A DNA stretch of 5,528 nt from Verrucomicrobiota bacterium (lineage in GTDB: Bacteria > Verrucomicrobiota > Kiritimatiellia > Kiritimatiellales > Pontiellaceae). The notes below the pieces were generated by a model. The model worked only from the letters and a program-made list of their open reading frames with translations. It was not told the DNA's origin and did not search any database. Of the stretch, positions 5,256 through 5,528 are shown piece after piece. Positions within the stretch are counted from its first letter, which is position 1. Each line of letters starts with the position of its first letter. Where the stretch lies: assembly GCA_003532555.1 (NCBI GenBank), contig DOEU01000076.1:1-5528 (forward strand). The letters run 5' to 3'. Both the position numbers and the translations under genes were made by a program.

Positions 5256-5528
5256 ATGAGTGCAAATATTGGTAAAGTTATAGGAGTCAATGGAAACTTA
5301 TTAAAAGTAGAATTTGAGAATCCAGTAATTCTAAATGAAGTTGCTTATGCTAAATTGAGCGGTACTGAAATAAAGTTAAAATCAGAAGTAATTCGAGTTC
5401 GAGGAAATCAGGCTGAATTACAAGTATTTGAGGATACTACTGGTCTTAAAGTTGGAGATTTAGTTGAAACACCTCCAAATGAAATGCATGCTCTCAAGAT
5501 AGGTAAAAATGGAAATGAATTTATAGTT
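5256..5528 (+). CDS. atpA: V/A-type ATP synthase catalytic subunit A, N-terminal part (partial)
   Basis: The frame is open from ATG 5256 to the window edge (91 residues). It gives the N-terminal beta-barrel of subunit A: IGKVIGVNGNLLKVEF (5-20), NEVAYAKL (27-34), SEVIRVRGNQAELQVFEDTTGLKVGD (43-68). Three A subunits and three B subunits form the head that makes or hydrolyses ATP; the nucleotide-binding domain lies beyond the window. Two things are odd. The gene is more AT-rich than its neighbours (hand count about 32% GC versus about 40% in the DUF2764 gene; G or C at about 12 of 91 third positions). Residues 77-86 read MHALKIGKNG where family members usually have a form like MLEVTLGPGM, so the GPG motif appears absent. 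No frameshift explains this, because both other frames soon hit stops. It is either a divergent A subunit or a paralogue. Confidence 0.85.
   Translation, partial: MSANIGKVIGVNGNLLKVEFENPVILNEVAYAKLSGTEIKLKSEVIRVRGNQAELQVFEDTTGLKVGDLVETPPNEMHALKIGKNGNEFIV

Noticed and set aside
1..5528. CRISPR array, insertion sequence, tRNA or attachment site
   Set aside because: No regularly spaced repeats, transposase-like frame, terminal inverted repeats or cloverleaf were seen; the region is ordinary housekeeping and transport genes.

Overview
This is a gene-dense stretch of bacterial chromosome, roughly 40% GC by eye. It holds the end of a Na+-NQR subunit gene, a SulP-family anion transporter, recA, a glutaminyl-cyclase-like M28 lipoprotein, and the first three genes of a V/A-type ATPase operon. 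Co-occurrence of Na+-NQR and a V/A-type ATPase with a DUF2764 gene between subunits E and A is known from Chlamydiae and other PVC bacteria, Bacteroidetes and spirochaetes. The RecA wording ([15 protein letters not shown], the EKKGSW region) looks closest to the PVC superphylum, perhaps Verrucomicrobiota or relatives. That placement comes from memory of family sequences and was not computed.

Layout. Positions 1-149 are the 3' end of nqrF on the + strand. It converges on a SulP transporter gene (minus strand, 197-1804), and the two share a compact bidirectional terminator (169-198) whose T-run contains the sulP stop codon. A 187-bp divergent intergenic region separates sulP from recA (1992-3017). 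The recA stop overlaps the start of a predicted exported glutaminyl cyclase (3014-3949) as ATGA, so the two are probably co-transcribed and translationally coupled. A 95-bp gap carries a plausible sigma70-type promoter (3985-4013), a perfect 10-bp palindrome and a strong ribosome binding site. These lead into atpE (4045-4656), a DUF2764 gene (4670-5215) and the start of atpA (5256 to beyond the window).

How the genes fit together. Na+-NQR pumps Na+ out during NADH oxidation, many SulP carriers use ion gradients, and V/A-type ATPases couple H+ or Na+ gradients to ATP. A sodium- or ion-gradient theme is therefore plausible, but the coupling ions cannot be read from this window. recA with the glutaminyl cyclase is an odd functional pair.

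The points most worth a second look are in the ATPase operon. The DUF2764 protein is a candidate missing core subunit. A terminator-like hairpin sits exactly at its stop codon. The atpA beyond that hairpin is visibly more AT-rich and appears to lack the GPG(L/M) motif expected near residue 83. No CRISPR array, insertion sequence, tRNA or rRNA was seen.
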